DNA of 43,332 nucleotides from Virgibacillus aidingensis (GTDB lineage Bacteria > Bacillota > Bacilli > Bacillales > Amphibacillaceae): NCBI RefSeq assembly GCF_010994035.1, contig NZ_WIXN01000028.1, positions 1-43,332 of the forward strand. Direction: 5' to 3'. The notes below the pieces were generated by a model. It had not been told where the DNA came from and made no database searches. It was given only the letters and a program-made list of their open reading frames with translations. Numbering within the stretch: position 1 is the stretch's first letter; every line of letters starts with the position of its first letter. The position numbers and the translations under genes are program-made. This document shows positions 24,706 to 32,431 of this stretch, piece after piece.

Positions 24706-25497
24706 ATGGATTTAGAATTAGAAGGGAAGTCTGTTGTCGTCACTGCTGCCAGCAAGGGACTTGGAAAAGCGATTGCGATGGCATTTGCTAAAGAAAAAGC
24801 GCATGTTCTTCTTTCCAGCCGAAATGAAGAGACACTAGAAGCAGCAGTGAGTGAAATAAAAATGGAGACAGGCAATCAAAATGTTGACTATGCTGTTTGC
24901 GATATGAAAAAAGAGGCGGACATAAGTGGACTGATTAATAAGGCGGTTGCGTGGAATGGCACGGTGGATGTGCTGATCAACAATGCCGGCGGGCCTCCGG
25001 CAGGCAGTTTTATGACGATGAGTGATGAGGACTGGTACCACGCATTCGAATTAAATCTGCTCAGCTTTGTACGTACAACGAGGGCGGTCGTCCCTCATAT
25101 GAAAGAACAAAAAAGCGGACATATTGTAAATCTTGCCTCCTCATCGATTAAGCAAAGCATTGATAACCTGGTGCTTTCCAATACGATGAGACCGGGTATT
25201 GTGGGACTGGCAAAAACACTTGCCCAAGAGCTGAGTGAACACAATATTTTAGTTAATACAGTGGGACCCGGGACCATCAAAACCGGTCGTGTTCAGGAAC
25301 TGAATGAAATAAGGGCGGAAAAAGAAAAGGTTTCCGTGGAAGAGGTAAATCGGAAAGCAGAAAATAGCATTCCAATGGGCCGTTTAGGCAGACCTGAAGA
25401 ATTCGCTAAAGCGGTTGTATTTTTGGCTTCCGGAGCAAATACATATATAACAGGCCAGTCCCTTATTGTGGATGGCGGACAGGTAAAAGCATTGTAA
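24706..25497 (+). CDS. Short-chain dehydrogenase/reductase-like protein with altered catalytic residues
   Basis: A 263-residue Rossmann-fold protein of the SDR superfamily. The dinucleotide loop is TAASKGLGKAIA (residues about 14-25) and NNAGGPPAG is the NNAG motif. C-terminal FLASGANTYITGQSLIVDGG is typical. Where a classical SDR has YxxxK, this protein has SNTMR (in LVLSNTMRPGIVGLAKTL), so both the catalytic Tyr and Lys appear replaced. This matches a known subgroup annotated as beta-ketoacyl reductase-like that lacks the standard tetrad. It may bind NAD(P) without ordinary reductase chemistry. The ATG at 24706 follows AAAGGGG by seven bases. An upstream TTG at 24688 overlaps that site. Confidence 0.9.
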   Translation: MDLELEGKSVVVTAASKGLGKAIAMAFAKEKAHVLLSSRNEETLEAAVSEIKMETGNQNVDYAVCDMKKEADISGLINKAVAWNGTVDVLINNAGGPPAGSFMTMSDEDWYHAFELNLLSFVRTTRAVVPHMKEQKSGHIVNLASSSIKQSIDNLVLSNTMRPGIVGLAKTLAQELSEHNILVNTVGPGTIKTGRVQELNEIRAEKEKVSVEEVNRKAENSIPMGRLGRPEEFAKAVVFLASGANTYITGQSLIVDGGQVKAL

Positions 25498-25569
25498 GCA
25501 CCACCTGGAACAGTCAGGAGAACTTGACTGAAACAGGCAGACTTTTTCGAAGTAATGGATAGCTGGTTA

Positions 25570-25609
25570 AAAAACAAAGCAGCACTCTGAGCATCAATCG
25601 AATGCTGCT
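25570..25609 (-). terminator. Terminator of the ytaF gene
   Basis: AGCAGCA and TGCTGCT flank an 18-base centre that can itself pair (AGCAT with ATGCT). On the minus strand the stem is followed by TTTGTTTTTT, just past the ytaF stop. Confidence 0.75.
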
Positions 25610-25616
25610 GTTTCGG

Positions 25617-26228
25617 TCAAGCAAAGATATTGAAAATTCCAAGTGCTATTAATAGAATTGGCGGGATATAAGACATATTTTGCAAATGTTTACTTTGTGA
25701 TAGCAGCATTCCTATTTTAATTCCGCAATACACAAAGAAACCGCTCATACAGGCAATGAATAAAGCGGTGATCACCGGTGAATAGCCAAGCATGGATGCA
25801 CCAATTCCTGCCCCAAATGCGTCCAGGGCCAGAGCTGTACCGAGCAGAAGGGCTTCATTTGCTGAGATGATTCCCGATTGATCCAGGTCTGCTTTATCAG
25901 GTGTATTCAGCACGGCAGTTAATATATTTTGTTTTTTAGATTCGGATGGTTTCTTCCGTTCAGACAGCAAAATATTGTATAAAGAGATAATCCCTAAGGC
26001 AATTAAAATTGCGCCACCCAGTGTCTCTGCCATAGAGGGGGAGATAAATGACCTTAAGGAACTTCCGATGGTCATTGCTAAAAGAACCGTAATCCCGGAG
26101 CAAAGCATGATAATCAATAGTCCGATCAACGGCACCCTGATTTTTCGCATTCCATAGGTGACCCCTACGCCAAACCCATCCAGACTTACAGCAATTACCA
26201 AAAAAAATAATCCTGTATATAAAAGCAT
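25617..26228 (-). CDS. ytaF: Sporulation membrane protein YtaF (MntP-like)
   Basis: A 203-residue membrane protein related to the MntP manganese exporter family and matching B. subtilis YtaF, annotated as a sporulation membrane protein. Six membrane segments are visible in two halves. Each half carries an aspartate-containing helix: AVSLDGFGVGVTYG (about residues 13-26) and ALALDAFGAGIGASMLGY (about 133-150). The soluble loop near residues 110-125 contains DKADLDQSGIISANEALL, a calcium-binding-like D-x-D-x-S-G pattern typical of YtaF. AAAGGA lies nine bases before the ATG. Presence of ytaF supports a spore-forming host. Its biochemical role is unproven. Confidence 0.9.
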   Translation of the reverse strand: MLLYTGLFFLVIAVSLDGFGVGVTYGMRKIRVPLIGLLIIMLCSGITVLLAMTIGSSLRSFISPSMAETLGGAILIALGIISLYNILLSERKKPSESKKQNILTAVLNTPDKADLDQSGIISANEALLLGTALALDAFGAGIGASMLGYSPVITALFIACMSGFFVYCGIKIGMLLSQSKHLQNMSYIPPILLIALGIFNIFA

Positions 26229-26579
26229 AGCACCATTTCCTTTATTTATTTCCTAGGTTCAGTGTATGGAAATGGTGATTTGAATGTGCTTGGACATTAG
26301 GTGACAGCCTATTCAGTATCAGCAGGAGAACCGTTCTGTCACGGACTTATGGATACCTTCATGAGGGTAATACCAATCATCCGGCCGGCAAAATTCCATC
26401 TCAAGGTTCTCTATCAATAAGTAAGTTTAAACCAGCAGAAAACCCGGATAAAAGACTGTCATCTAGGTCCTTTACAGCAACAATTAAAGAATTCCATGAT
26501 TTTTTTCGGCATAAAAGACTTTTGCACAAAGGTATTAAATATTTTTTCCATAAAAATTACTTTTATCTTAAAATCCCGA
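26229..26579. other. Intergenic region without recognisable features
   Basis: About 350 bases between ytaF and the DUF3231 gene. I see no open frame with a ribosome binding site, no strong hairpin and no repeat. Signals for ytaF transcription should lie at its left end but none is clear. Confidence 0.5.
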
Positions 26580-27596
26580 TTAATCTTTCCCATGCCGTGT
26601 CAGGTTTTCTCGATTTTTAATCCCGGGGGGCTGTTCAAGCCAATGATGTTTAATCATAATATCTGCTCCGGTTTTTGCCAGACGGGCAACCTCGATGGAT
26701 AACCGTTCATAGTTTACCATTAAATCGCTGCGCTGACTGGCGGCTCCGGCTGTTGCGTAATTTCCTATTCCCGCTGCAGAAATGAGTGACATATGAAACA
26801 TCATTATTTTATCGGAAAATGTCCGGGTGGTGGAATTGCTTACTGACACATCAGGTATATGCGGACTTTCAATCTCATCCTGCAGGAGGGCATCTGTAAA
26901 AAGCTTCACATGTTTCTTTGAAATTTCTTTTGCCCGCAGCATAAAATCCTTTACTTCCTTATTTGCGGAGGTTTGGGCAAAAGCCAGACTTAATTTAATC
27001 CCAATACTGTTTGTTATAATATTTAAGTATAAATGGGAAATTTCCACTGCATTTAGTGGACGTTTTTCACTAAAAGGATTTAATCCGCTCAGGTATTTTT
27101 TACTTTCCACATAGTCGGTTTCCTTGGGAACTTCCATATAAGGATGCCTGTAGTTTACCCCTTTTAAAAGGGCAATTTCAGAAGAATGATTATAAAGGGA
27201 AGCTGTTTCCGATAAAGCAGTTGTAAAGAAACTTCGCATATCTTCTCTTGCACACATGGACAAGAAGCCACTATAAGTAACCATCCCTACCTTTGCCATA
27301 TGATTTACGTAGGATAAGCAAAATACATCGGTAAAGAGCCAGGGGGCGTCCATATTTACGTCCTGTTCATTAAAGGCAATCGGAACGGCATACTTTTCTT
27401 TTTTAAAAGTTTCGTATATCCCGTCTAAATGATTGCATGAAATATCATAAGCATATTGCAGTACAGGTTTTATCTCCGGGTCCTGTATATGTTTAAGCAT
27501 AAAATCCAGGATGTATTTAGACATACTGTCATTCATATAAGTTGTCCAGAGTGCAGTTATTTCACTTGAAGTCAGATGGATTTTTTTATCCGTCAT
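26580..27596 (-). CDS. DUF3231 family protein (duplicated four-helix domain)
   Basis: A 338-residue protein of the Bacillales-specific DUF3231 family, of unknown function and often linked to sporulating species. It contains two similar halves. Each begins with a helix of the type LTSSEITALWTTYMNDSMSKY (about residues 8-28) or LNAVEISHLYLNIITNSIG (about 179-197), followed by a DPEIKPVLQYAYDISCNHL or NKEVKDFMLRAKEISKKHV helix. This is the internal repeat expected of two ferritin-like bundles. No signal peptide is present. GGAGGAGG supports the start. It is divergent from topB. The metal-binding potential of the bundles is only suggested by fold resemblance. Confidence 0.9.
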   Translation of the reverse strand: MTDKKIHLTSSEITALWTTYMNDSMSKYILDFMLKHIQDPEIKPVLQYAYDISCNHLDGIYETFKKEKYAVPIAFNEQDVNMDAPWLFTDVFCLSYVNHMAKVGMVTYSGFLSMCAREDMRSFFTTALSETASLYNHSSEIALLKGVNYRHPYMEVPKETDYVESKKYLSGLNPFSEKRPLNAVEISHLYLNIITNSIGIKLSLAFAQTSANKEVKDFMLRAKEISKKHVKLFTDALLQDEIESPHIPDVSVSNSTTRTFSDKIMMFHMSLISAAGIGNYATAGAASQRSDLMVNYERLSIEVARLAKTGADIMIKHHWLEQPPGIKNRENLTRHGKD

Positions 27597-27793
27597 ATTT
27601 AATCCTCCTCCGTATAATTGCTGTATATTAATTTGTCCATATTTGAAGGTATTATGTAATGAAGGTTGTTCAAAATAAAGTCTGATAAAAAACTGCCGTG
27701 CGGGGTTAAAATTGAATAGGGGTGCATGGAGATTAAATTTTCAGCCGACCTGTGATAAAGTAGAGACAGATGCAAAAAGAAAGGAATTTTTCG

Positions 27794-29959
27794 ATGAGCA
27801 AAACAGTAGTACTGGCTGAGAAGCCCTCCGTCGGCCGTGATATTGCAAGGGTGCTGCAATGCAGTAAAAAGGGAAACGGCTATTTGGAAGGAAATAAATA
27901 TATTGTTACCTGGGCGCTGGGGCATTTGGTGACCCTGGCGGACCCTGAAGTGTATGATGATAAATACAAAACATGGAAGATGGATGATCTGCCGATGCTT
28001 CCAAAGGATTTGAAGCTGGTCGTCATTAAAAAAACAGGCAAACAATTTCAAGCGGTAAAAACACAGCTGACCCGAAAAGACGTCGGGGAAGTAGTTATAG
28101 CTACAGATGCCGGCAGGGAAGGGGAGCTTGTTGCCCGCTGGATATTGGATAAGGCACGGGTGAAAAAACCGGTAAAACGGCTTTGGATTTCCTCTGTTAC
28201 GGATAAAGCCATCAGGGAAGGTTTCAGGTCTTTAAAACCGGGCAAACAGTATGAAAATCTCTATGCATCGGCAGTAGCCCGTTCTGAAGCGGACTGGTAT
28301 GTCGGCCTGAACGCGACACGCGCCCTCACAACAAAGTTTAATGCCCAGCTTTCCAGCGGCAGGGTACAAACACCGACACTGGCTATGATAGCGGCAAGGG
28401 AACAGGAAATAAAAGAATTCAAGCCGCAAAAATATTATGGTCTGGAAGCAAAAACACAAAAAGGTTTGACGTTAAGCTGGAATGACGCCAAAAATAACAG
28501 GCGGATGTTTAATAAAGAAAAGGCGGACGCACTGCTTTTAAAAGTCAAGGGCAAGCCAGCGAAAATAATGGATATTCAAAAGTCCTACAAGAAAAAACAT
28601 GCGCCGCAGCTCTATGATTTGACAGAACTGCAAAGGGATGCAAACCGGATTTTTAATTTCTCTGGTAAGGAAACACTCTCCATTATGCAGCGGCTGTATG
28701 AGCAGCATAAAGTACTGACCTATCCAAGAACAGACTCACGGGTCATATCCACTGATATTGTTCCTACTTTGAAGGAACGGGTGAAAGCTTGCGGGGCGGA
28801 CCAGTATTCCCGATTTTCGAATAAACTGCTTGGGAAGGAATGGAAACTCCCGAAAACAGTCGTGGACAATAAAAAGGTATCAGATCACCATGCGATCATC
28901 CCGACAGAGCAGCGGGTCATGCTGGCGGATTTATCGGATAAGGAAAGAAAAATCTATGACCTTGTTGTGAAACGATTTTTAGCTGTGCTGGGAGATCCAT
29001 TTGAATATGAACAAACTACCATTACAGCAGAAATAGATGGGGAGCAATTTACAGCAAAGGGAAAAGTGGTGAAAAAGCAGGGCTGGAAAGAACTGTATGA
29101 CCACAGGATGGAAGATGATGAGGAAGACCAGCAATTGCCTGTGTTGAACAAGGGTGATACGCTTACCCAGCTTCGTGTCTCTTTGAAAGAAGGAGAAACC
29201 AAACCTCCGGAACGTTTTACGGAGGGAGCATTGCTGCAGGCGATGGAAAATCCTGTCCGTTACATGAAAACAGAAGATAAGCATTTGACAAAAATGATGA
29301 ATCAGACCGGCGGGCTTGGCACCGTGGCAACGAGAGCGGATATTATTGAAAAGCTTTTTAACACGATGTATATGGAAATGAAAGGCAAGCATATTTTTAT
29401 TACTTCCAAAGGCAGACAGCTGCTTGATTTGGTACCGGAAGACTTGCGGTCGCCGGCATTAACGGCTGAATGGGAGCAAAAGCTTGCGCTGATTGCAGAC
29501 GGGCGCCTGGATAAAAATAAATTTATATCTGAAATGAAAGCTTATACGAAGGAAGTTGTTCAGGAGATTAAGGAAAGCGACGAAAAATTTAAACATGACA
29601 ATATGACCGGCACCAAATGTCCGGATTGCGGGAAATTGATGCTCGAACTTAAAAACAAACACGGCAGGATGCTTGTTTGCCAGGATCGCTCCTGCGGCCA
29701 TAAGAAAAATATTGCCAAAAACACAAATGCACGCTGCCCGAACTGTCATAAGCGCATGCAGCTGCGCGGAGAGGGCGAGGGAAAAATGTTCATGTGCCAA
29801 TGCGGGCATCGGGAAAAGCTCACCACGTTTAATAAACGGAAAGAACAGGAGAAAAAACACAAAGTATCGAAGAAAGACGTAAATAAATATTTGAAAAAAC
29901 AGGATGATAATTTTAAGAATAATGCATTGGCTGAGCAGCTGGCTAAGTTGAAGAAATAG
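27794..29959 (+). CDS. topB: DNA topoisomerase III
   Basis: A 721-residue type IA topoisomerase that relaxes and decatenates DNA by single-strand passage. The TOPRIM domain holds EKPSVGRDIA near the start and ATDAGREGELVARW (about residues 103-116). The catalytic tyrosine is Tyr310 in LTYPRTDSRVIS. Near the C-terminus are two zinc-binding modules: CPDCGKLMLEL with a later CQDRSCG, and CPNCHKRMQL with a later CQCG. The tail is lysine-rich. The ATG at 27794 follows AAGGA by eight bases. An upstream ATG at 27770 lacks a ribosome binding site. The gene stands alone and has its own terminator, followed by a short-repeat array. Confidence 0.97.
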   Translation: MSKTVVLAEKPSVGRDIARVLQCSKKGNGYLEGNKYIVTWALGHLVTLADPEVYDDKYKTWKMDDLPMLPKDLKLVVIKKTGKQFQAVKTQLTRKDVGEVVIATDAGREGELVARWILDKARVKKPVKRLWISSVTDKAIREGFRSLKPGKQYENLYASAVARSEADWYVGLNATRALTTKFNAQLSSGRVQTPTLAMIAAREQEIKEFKPQKYYGLEAKTQKGLTLSWNDAKNNRRMFNKEKADALLLKVKGKPAKIMDIQKSYKKKHAPQLYDLTELQRDANRIFNFSGKETLSIMQRLYEQHKVLTYPRTDSRVISTDIVPTLKERVKACGADQYSRFSNKLLGKEWKLPKTVVDNKKVSDHHAIIPTEQRVMLADLSDKERKIYDLVVKRFLAVLGDPFEYEQTTITAEIDGEQFTAKGKVVKKQGWKELYDHRMEDDEEDQQLPVLNKGDTLTQLRVSLKEGETKPPERFTEGALLQAMENPVRYMKTEDKHLTKMMNQTGGLGTVATRADIIEKLFNTMYMEMKGKHIFITSKGRQLLDLVPEDLRSPALTAEWEQKLALIADGRLDKNKFISEMKAYTKEVVQEIKESDEKFKHDNMTGTKCPDCGKLMLELKNKHGRMLVCQDRSCGHKKNIAKNTNARCPNCHKRMQLRGEGEGKMFMCQCGHREKLTTFNKRKEQEKKHKVSKKDVNKYLKKQDDNFKNNALAEQLAKLKK

Positions 29960-29966
29960 GTGACGA

Positions 29967-29997
29967 AAGGTTCTCTGTAGTACAGAGGACCTTTTTT
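29967..29997 (+). terminator. Terminator of topB
   Basis: AAGGTTCTCTGT and ACAGAGGACCTT (one T-G pair) with a three-base loop, then six T residues, seven bases after the stop codon. Confidence 0.92.
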
Positions 29998-30029
29998 GAG
30001 GTGAAGGTGAGCTGTGAAATTTTGTAATT

Positions 30030-30125
30030 GCCAAAGTTCAAACTAAGCTCGCCGAAGTTCACAAAAAAATTGCCAAAGTTCACAGTCAAATCGCCAAAGT
30101 TCATAAAGAAATCGCCGAAGTTCAC
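30030..30125. repeat. Array B: five 21-bp units with core GCCRAAGTTCAC
   Basis: Cores start at 30030, 30051, 30072, 30093 and 30114, exactly 21 bases apart and in the same orientation as array A at 24480. Both have five copies and the same 12-base core with A/G at position 4. Spacers AGTCAAATC here and AGTGAAATC in array A are near-identical, pointing to common origin. The complementary strand reads as VNFGD-like heptads without a ribosome binding site. Confidence 0.9.
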
Positions 30126-30184
30126 AAAAAATTAACAGCTCTTTTGCAGCAGGCAAGAAAATACGCCAAACTTAATGAAATAAT

Positions 30185-30223
30185 GAAAATACCGAATGAG
30201 ATGACTGCTCATTCGGTATTTTC
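30185..30223 (-). terminator. Terminator after the DUF2188 gene
   Basis: GAAAATACCGAATGAG and CTCATTCGGTATTTTC form a perfect 16-bp stem with a seven-base loop. The AT-rich base of the stem gives a T-rich end on both strands, so it can act bidirectionally. Confidence 0.85.
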
Positions 30224-30228
30224 ATTTT

Positions 30229-30426
30229 CTAGTATCTTTTCTCTTCAATTACATTATGATTTTTATCCAGAATCTCCACGATACCCGGACTGTTCTCCTG
30301 GGCCATTCTTTCTGCTTCGGCTATCGCATCATCTTTGGCATCGTACACTTCCTCCGGTGCCACATCTTCCAGCTTAACAAACCATGCAGAGGCATCAACG
30401 TTTGGTGTCACGGTGTATGTTCTCAT
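30229..30426 (-). CDS. DUF2188 family small protein
   Basis: A 65-residue cytoplasmic protein of the DUF2188 type. It starts MRTYTVTPNVDASAWFVKLE, followed by an alanine-acid helix (YDAKDDAIAEAERMAQENS) and a final strand VEILDKNHNVIEEKRY, the usual beta-helix-beta arrangement. Family members are small domains of unknown function. The ATG at 30426 has AGGAG nine bases upstream. A longer in-frame extension to 30525 has no such site. It is divergent from the CHY zinc-finger gene and followed by a strong hairpin. Confidence 0.85.
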   Translation of the reverse strand: MRTYTVTPNVDASAWFVKLEDVAPEEVYDAKDDAIAEAERMAQENSPGIVEILDKNHNVIEEKRY

Positions 30427-30527
30427 GCTGCAAAACTCCTTTTCTCTTTTAGAATTTACATTCCCTTCCTTTTTAAAAATAAAACCCAAACAGTATAATA
30501 GACAGATAGGGAAGGGAGGGAGCACAT

Positions 30528-30857
30528 GTGGAAATACATGGATGGATGGTTAAAGGTGCAATAGATAAGGAAACCCGGTGCAAGCATTATCACCAGGAAA
30601 ATGATCGGATTGCCATTAAATTTTACTGCTGCGGGCAATATTTTCCGTGCTATCAATGTCATCAGGAGCATGGCTGCGGCAAAAGATCTGTTTGGCCGAG
30701 ACATTTATTTGCTGAAAAAGCCATTCTGTGCGGGAGTTGTACTGAGGAGTTAACGATCAGCGAATACTTATCCAGCAAAAATACCTGTCCCGGCTGTCAA
30801 AAATCATTTAATCCGGGCTGTACTTTCCATTATCATTTATATTTCGAGCGAAAATAG
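30528..30857 (+). CDS. CHY zinc-finger protein
   Basis: A 109-residue zinc-binding protein of the CHY-type family. Conserved ligands are arranged as C-x-H-Y-H (CKHYH, residues about 18-22), IKFYCCGQYFPCYQCH (about 30-45), CGKRSVWPRH, CGSC (near 69-72) and CPGC (near 88-91). Bacterial members are short cytoplasmic proteins with no established role. Eukaryotic relatives carry the domain beside RING fingers. GTG at 30528 follows GGGAGGG by seven bases and overlaps an out-of-frame ATG. A perfect TATAAT at 30494-30499 is the likely -10 box, though the -35 is weak. Confidence 0.9.
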   Translation: MEIHGWMVKGAIDKETRCKHYHQENDRIAIKFYCCGQYFPCYQCHQEHGCGKRSVWPRHLFAEKAILCGSCTEELTISEYLSSKNTCPGCQKSFNPGCTFHYHLYFERK

Positions 30858-30871
30858 CTGAAGTCAAACTG

Positions 30872-30901
30872 TTTACTTCACCCGCCTCTCTCTTGTATGA
30901 T
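30872..30901 (+). promoter_or_regulatory. Putative promoter of the ferredoxin gene
   Basis: TTTACT (30872-30877) and TATGAT (30896-30901) are separated by 18 bases, about 40 bases before the GGGAGG ribosome binding site. Confidence 0.4.
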
Positions 30902-30955
30902 GGAAGAGTAACTAGCAATATATTTTTGTTAAGTATATAAGGGAGGTTAATATAT

Positions 30956-31195
30956 ATGGCATTTGTTATATTGGATCCATGCAGCACCGAAAAATCCGCT
31001 GAATGTGTAAGCGTGTGTCCAGTTGATTGTATAGAGGAAGGTCCTGATCAGTTTTACATAGATCCGGATGTTTGTATCGACTGCGCCGCATGCAAGGCTG
31101 TCTGCCCGGTGGATGCAATCGAAGAAGAATATGATCTGACCGCTGAACAGGAAGTATTTCTCGAAAAAGCGGAAGAATTTTTTGCAAATAGATGA
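30956..31195 (+). CDS. fer: Ferredoxin, seven-iron-type cysteine pattern
   Basis: A 79-residue low-potential electron carrier. Eight cysteines lie at residues 9, 17, 21, 25, 40, 43, 46 and 50. The spacing C-x7-C-x3-C-P then C-x2-C-x2-C-x3-C-P matches seven-iron ferredoxins of the Azotobacter FdI/Bacillus schlegelii type. There the equivalents of Cys9, Cys17 and Cys50 hold a 3Fe-4S cluster, those of Cys21, Cys40, Cys43 and Cys46 hold a 4Fe-4S cluster, and Cys25 is free. The C-terminal 25 residues are an acidic helix. GGGAGG precedes the ATG by about ten bases. The gene is monocistronic with a terminator. Confidence 0.95.
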   Translation: MAFVILDPCSTEKSAECVSVCPVDCIEEGPDQFYIDPDVCIDCAACKAVCPVDAIEEEYDLTAEQEVFLEKAEEFFANR

Positions 31196-31216
31196 CCTAT
31201 CATGACAGATAGAAGC

Positions 31217-31250
31217 AATAAGACTGCCTTGTGAGGTGGTCTTATTTTAG
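31217..31250 (+). terminator. Terminator of the ferredoxin gene
   Basis: AATAAGACTGCC pairs with GGTGGTCTTATT (two G-U pairs) around a six-base loop, then TTAG. The T tract is short but the stem base is AT-rich. Confidence 0.75.
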
Positions 31251-31280
31251 TTATAACTGAGATATAAAATTCCATAAATA

Positions 31281-31433
31281 TTATGTTTTAAATGGATATT
31301 CTCCCTCTGCTTTTGTTGCAATTTTACTTGCAATCCAGCGCTTTGCAGTCGACTCATCAATTTCATAGATTTTCCCGGCACGAAGCAATTCTCCGTGGTA
31401 TGCGGTTTGGACATTCATTTTTACTTTAGTCAT
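31281..31433 (-). CDS. 50-residue protein resembling short phage-type hypothetical proteins
   Basis: A small protein reading MTKVKMNVQTAYHGELLRAG, then KIYEIDESTAKRWIASKIAT and a short polar tail. It looks like the compact family seen in phage head-tail regions and genomes (a basic strand, a hydrophobic G-E-L-x-x-AG turn, an acidic strand, then a helix ending near A-x-x-A). I do not know a function. The ATG at 31433 has AAAGGAG eight bases upstream, better than an extension to 31481. No other phage gene is near, so it may be an isolated remnant or a domesticated gene. Confidence 0.65.
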   Translation of the reverse strand: MTKVKMNVQTAYHGELLRAGKIYEIDESTAKRWIASKIATKAEGEYPFKT

Positions 31434-31514
31434 TTTGCTGGCTCCTTTGTAAAATAATACAATAAGTATACAGGAAATCACCGGAAAATTTAAGTGTTCG
31501 CTTTGTTAATCTAT

Positions 31515-31541
31515 TTGACTCTCTTTTTTCTGTGGTAATAT
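31515..31541 (+). promoter_or_regulatory. Putative promoter of the yunF-like gene
   Basis: TTGACT (31515-31520) and TAATAT (31536-31541) with a 15-base spacer, just before AGGAGGG. The spacer is shorter than ideal. Confidence 0.4.
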
Positions 31542-31560
31542 ATGTACAGGAGGGAACAGA

Positions 31561-32415
31561 ATGATTTATATCGGGTTGACCGGCTGGGGAGATCACTATT
31601 CCATCTACTCCGGCAATGTGAAACCAAAGGATAAATTAGCAGAATACAGCAGTCATTTCCCGCTGGTGGAAGTCGATACAGCCTTTTATGCGATACAGCC
31701 TGCAAAGAATGTAAAAAAATGGGTGTCAGATACACCGGATAATTTCCGCTTTATCGTGAAGGCATACCAGGGAATGACCGGACATCAGCGCGGGGAGGAG
31801 CAGCCTTTTGATTCAGTAAAGGAAATGTTTACAGCTTATAAAAAATCATTGGAACCATACAGAGAAGCCGGTAAATTGGCCTGTGTCCTTTTTCAGTTCC
31901 CGCCCTGGTTCACCTGTAAAAAGGAAAATGTAAATTATTTGCGCTATTGCAGAAAAAATATGGAAGAGATACCTATTGCACTTGAATTCAGGCACCAATC
32001 ATGGTTTTCGGACAAGTATCGTGAAAGCACATTAAAATTTATGAAAGAAGAGGGCTGGATTCACTCCATTGTTGACGAACCACAGGCAGGGAGCGGCACA
32101 ATTCCAACAGTGCCTGTTGTCACTCATCCTGAAAAAACGATGATTCGCATGCATGGAAGAAATGTACACGGATGGAATAAACCGAACAGTGCGGAAACCA
32201 ACTGGCGGGAAGTACGGTATTTGTATCAGTATAATAAAGAGGAATTAATAGAATGGCAAAACAGGGTTATTGAGCTGAAGAAAGAAACGAAGGATCTGTA
32301 TATCGTGTTCAATAATAACTCAGGCGGACATGCTGCTGGGAATGCGAAGGAACTCCAGGATTTGCTTGGCATTACTTATGAGGGGCTTTCACCAAAGCAG
32401 CTTGGGCTGTTTTAA
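31561..32415 (+). CDS. yunF: DUF72 family protein (YunF-like)
   Basis: A 284-residue TIM-barrel-like protein of the DUF72/YecE family, resembling B. subtilis YunF. It opens with MIYIGLTGWGDHYSIY, has VEVDTAFYAIQPAKNVKKWV (about residues 38-57) with the conserved E-x-x-x-x-FY, then FIVKAYQGMTGHQR, FQFPPWF, and ALEFRHQSWF (about 140-149). A late YIVFNNNSGGHAAGNA closes the barrel. The biochemical function is unknown; family members show phosphodiesterase-like fold similarity. It has AGGAGGG at the start. The metallophosphoesterase gene follows 16 bases after the stop, so the two form a probable operon. Confidence 0.9.
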   Translation: MIYIGLTGWGDHYSIYSGNVKPKDKLAEYSSHFPLVEVDTAFYAIQPAKNVKKWVSDTPDNFRFIVKAYQGMTGHQRGEEQPFDSVKEMFTAYKKSLEPYREAGKLACVLFQFPPWFTCKKENVNYLRYCRKNMEEIPIALEFRHQSWFSDKYRESTLKFMKEEGWIHSIVDEPQAGSGTIPTVPVVTHPEKTMIRMHGRNVHGWNKPNSAETNWREVRYLYQYNKEELIEWQNRVIELKKETKDLYIVFNNNSGGHAAGNAKELQDLLGITYEGLSPKQLGLF

Positions 32416-32431
32416 AAAAGGGGACTTGGAA

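Noticed and set aside
27599-28051. Leftward open frame of 150 codons overlapping the topB 5' end
   Set aside because: It has no ribosome binding site, no family resemblance, and lies opposite a clearly real topB start.
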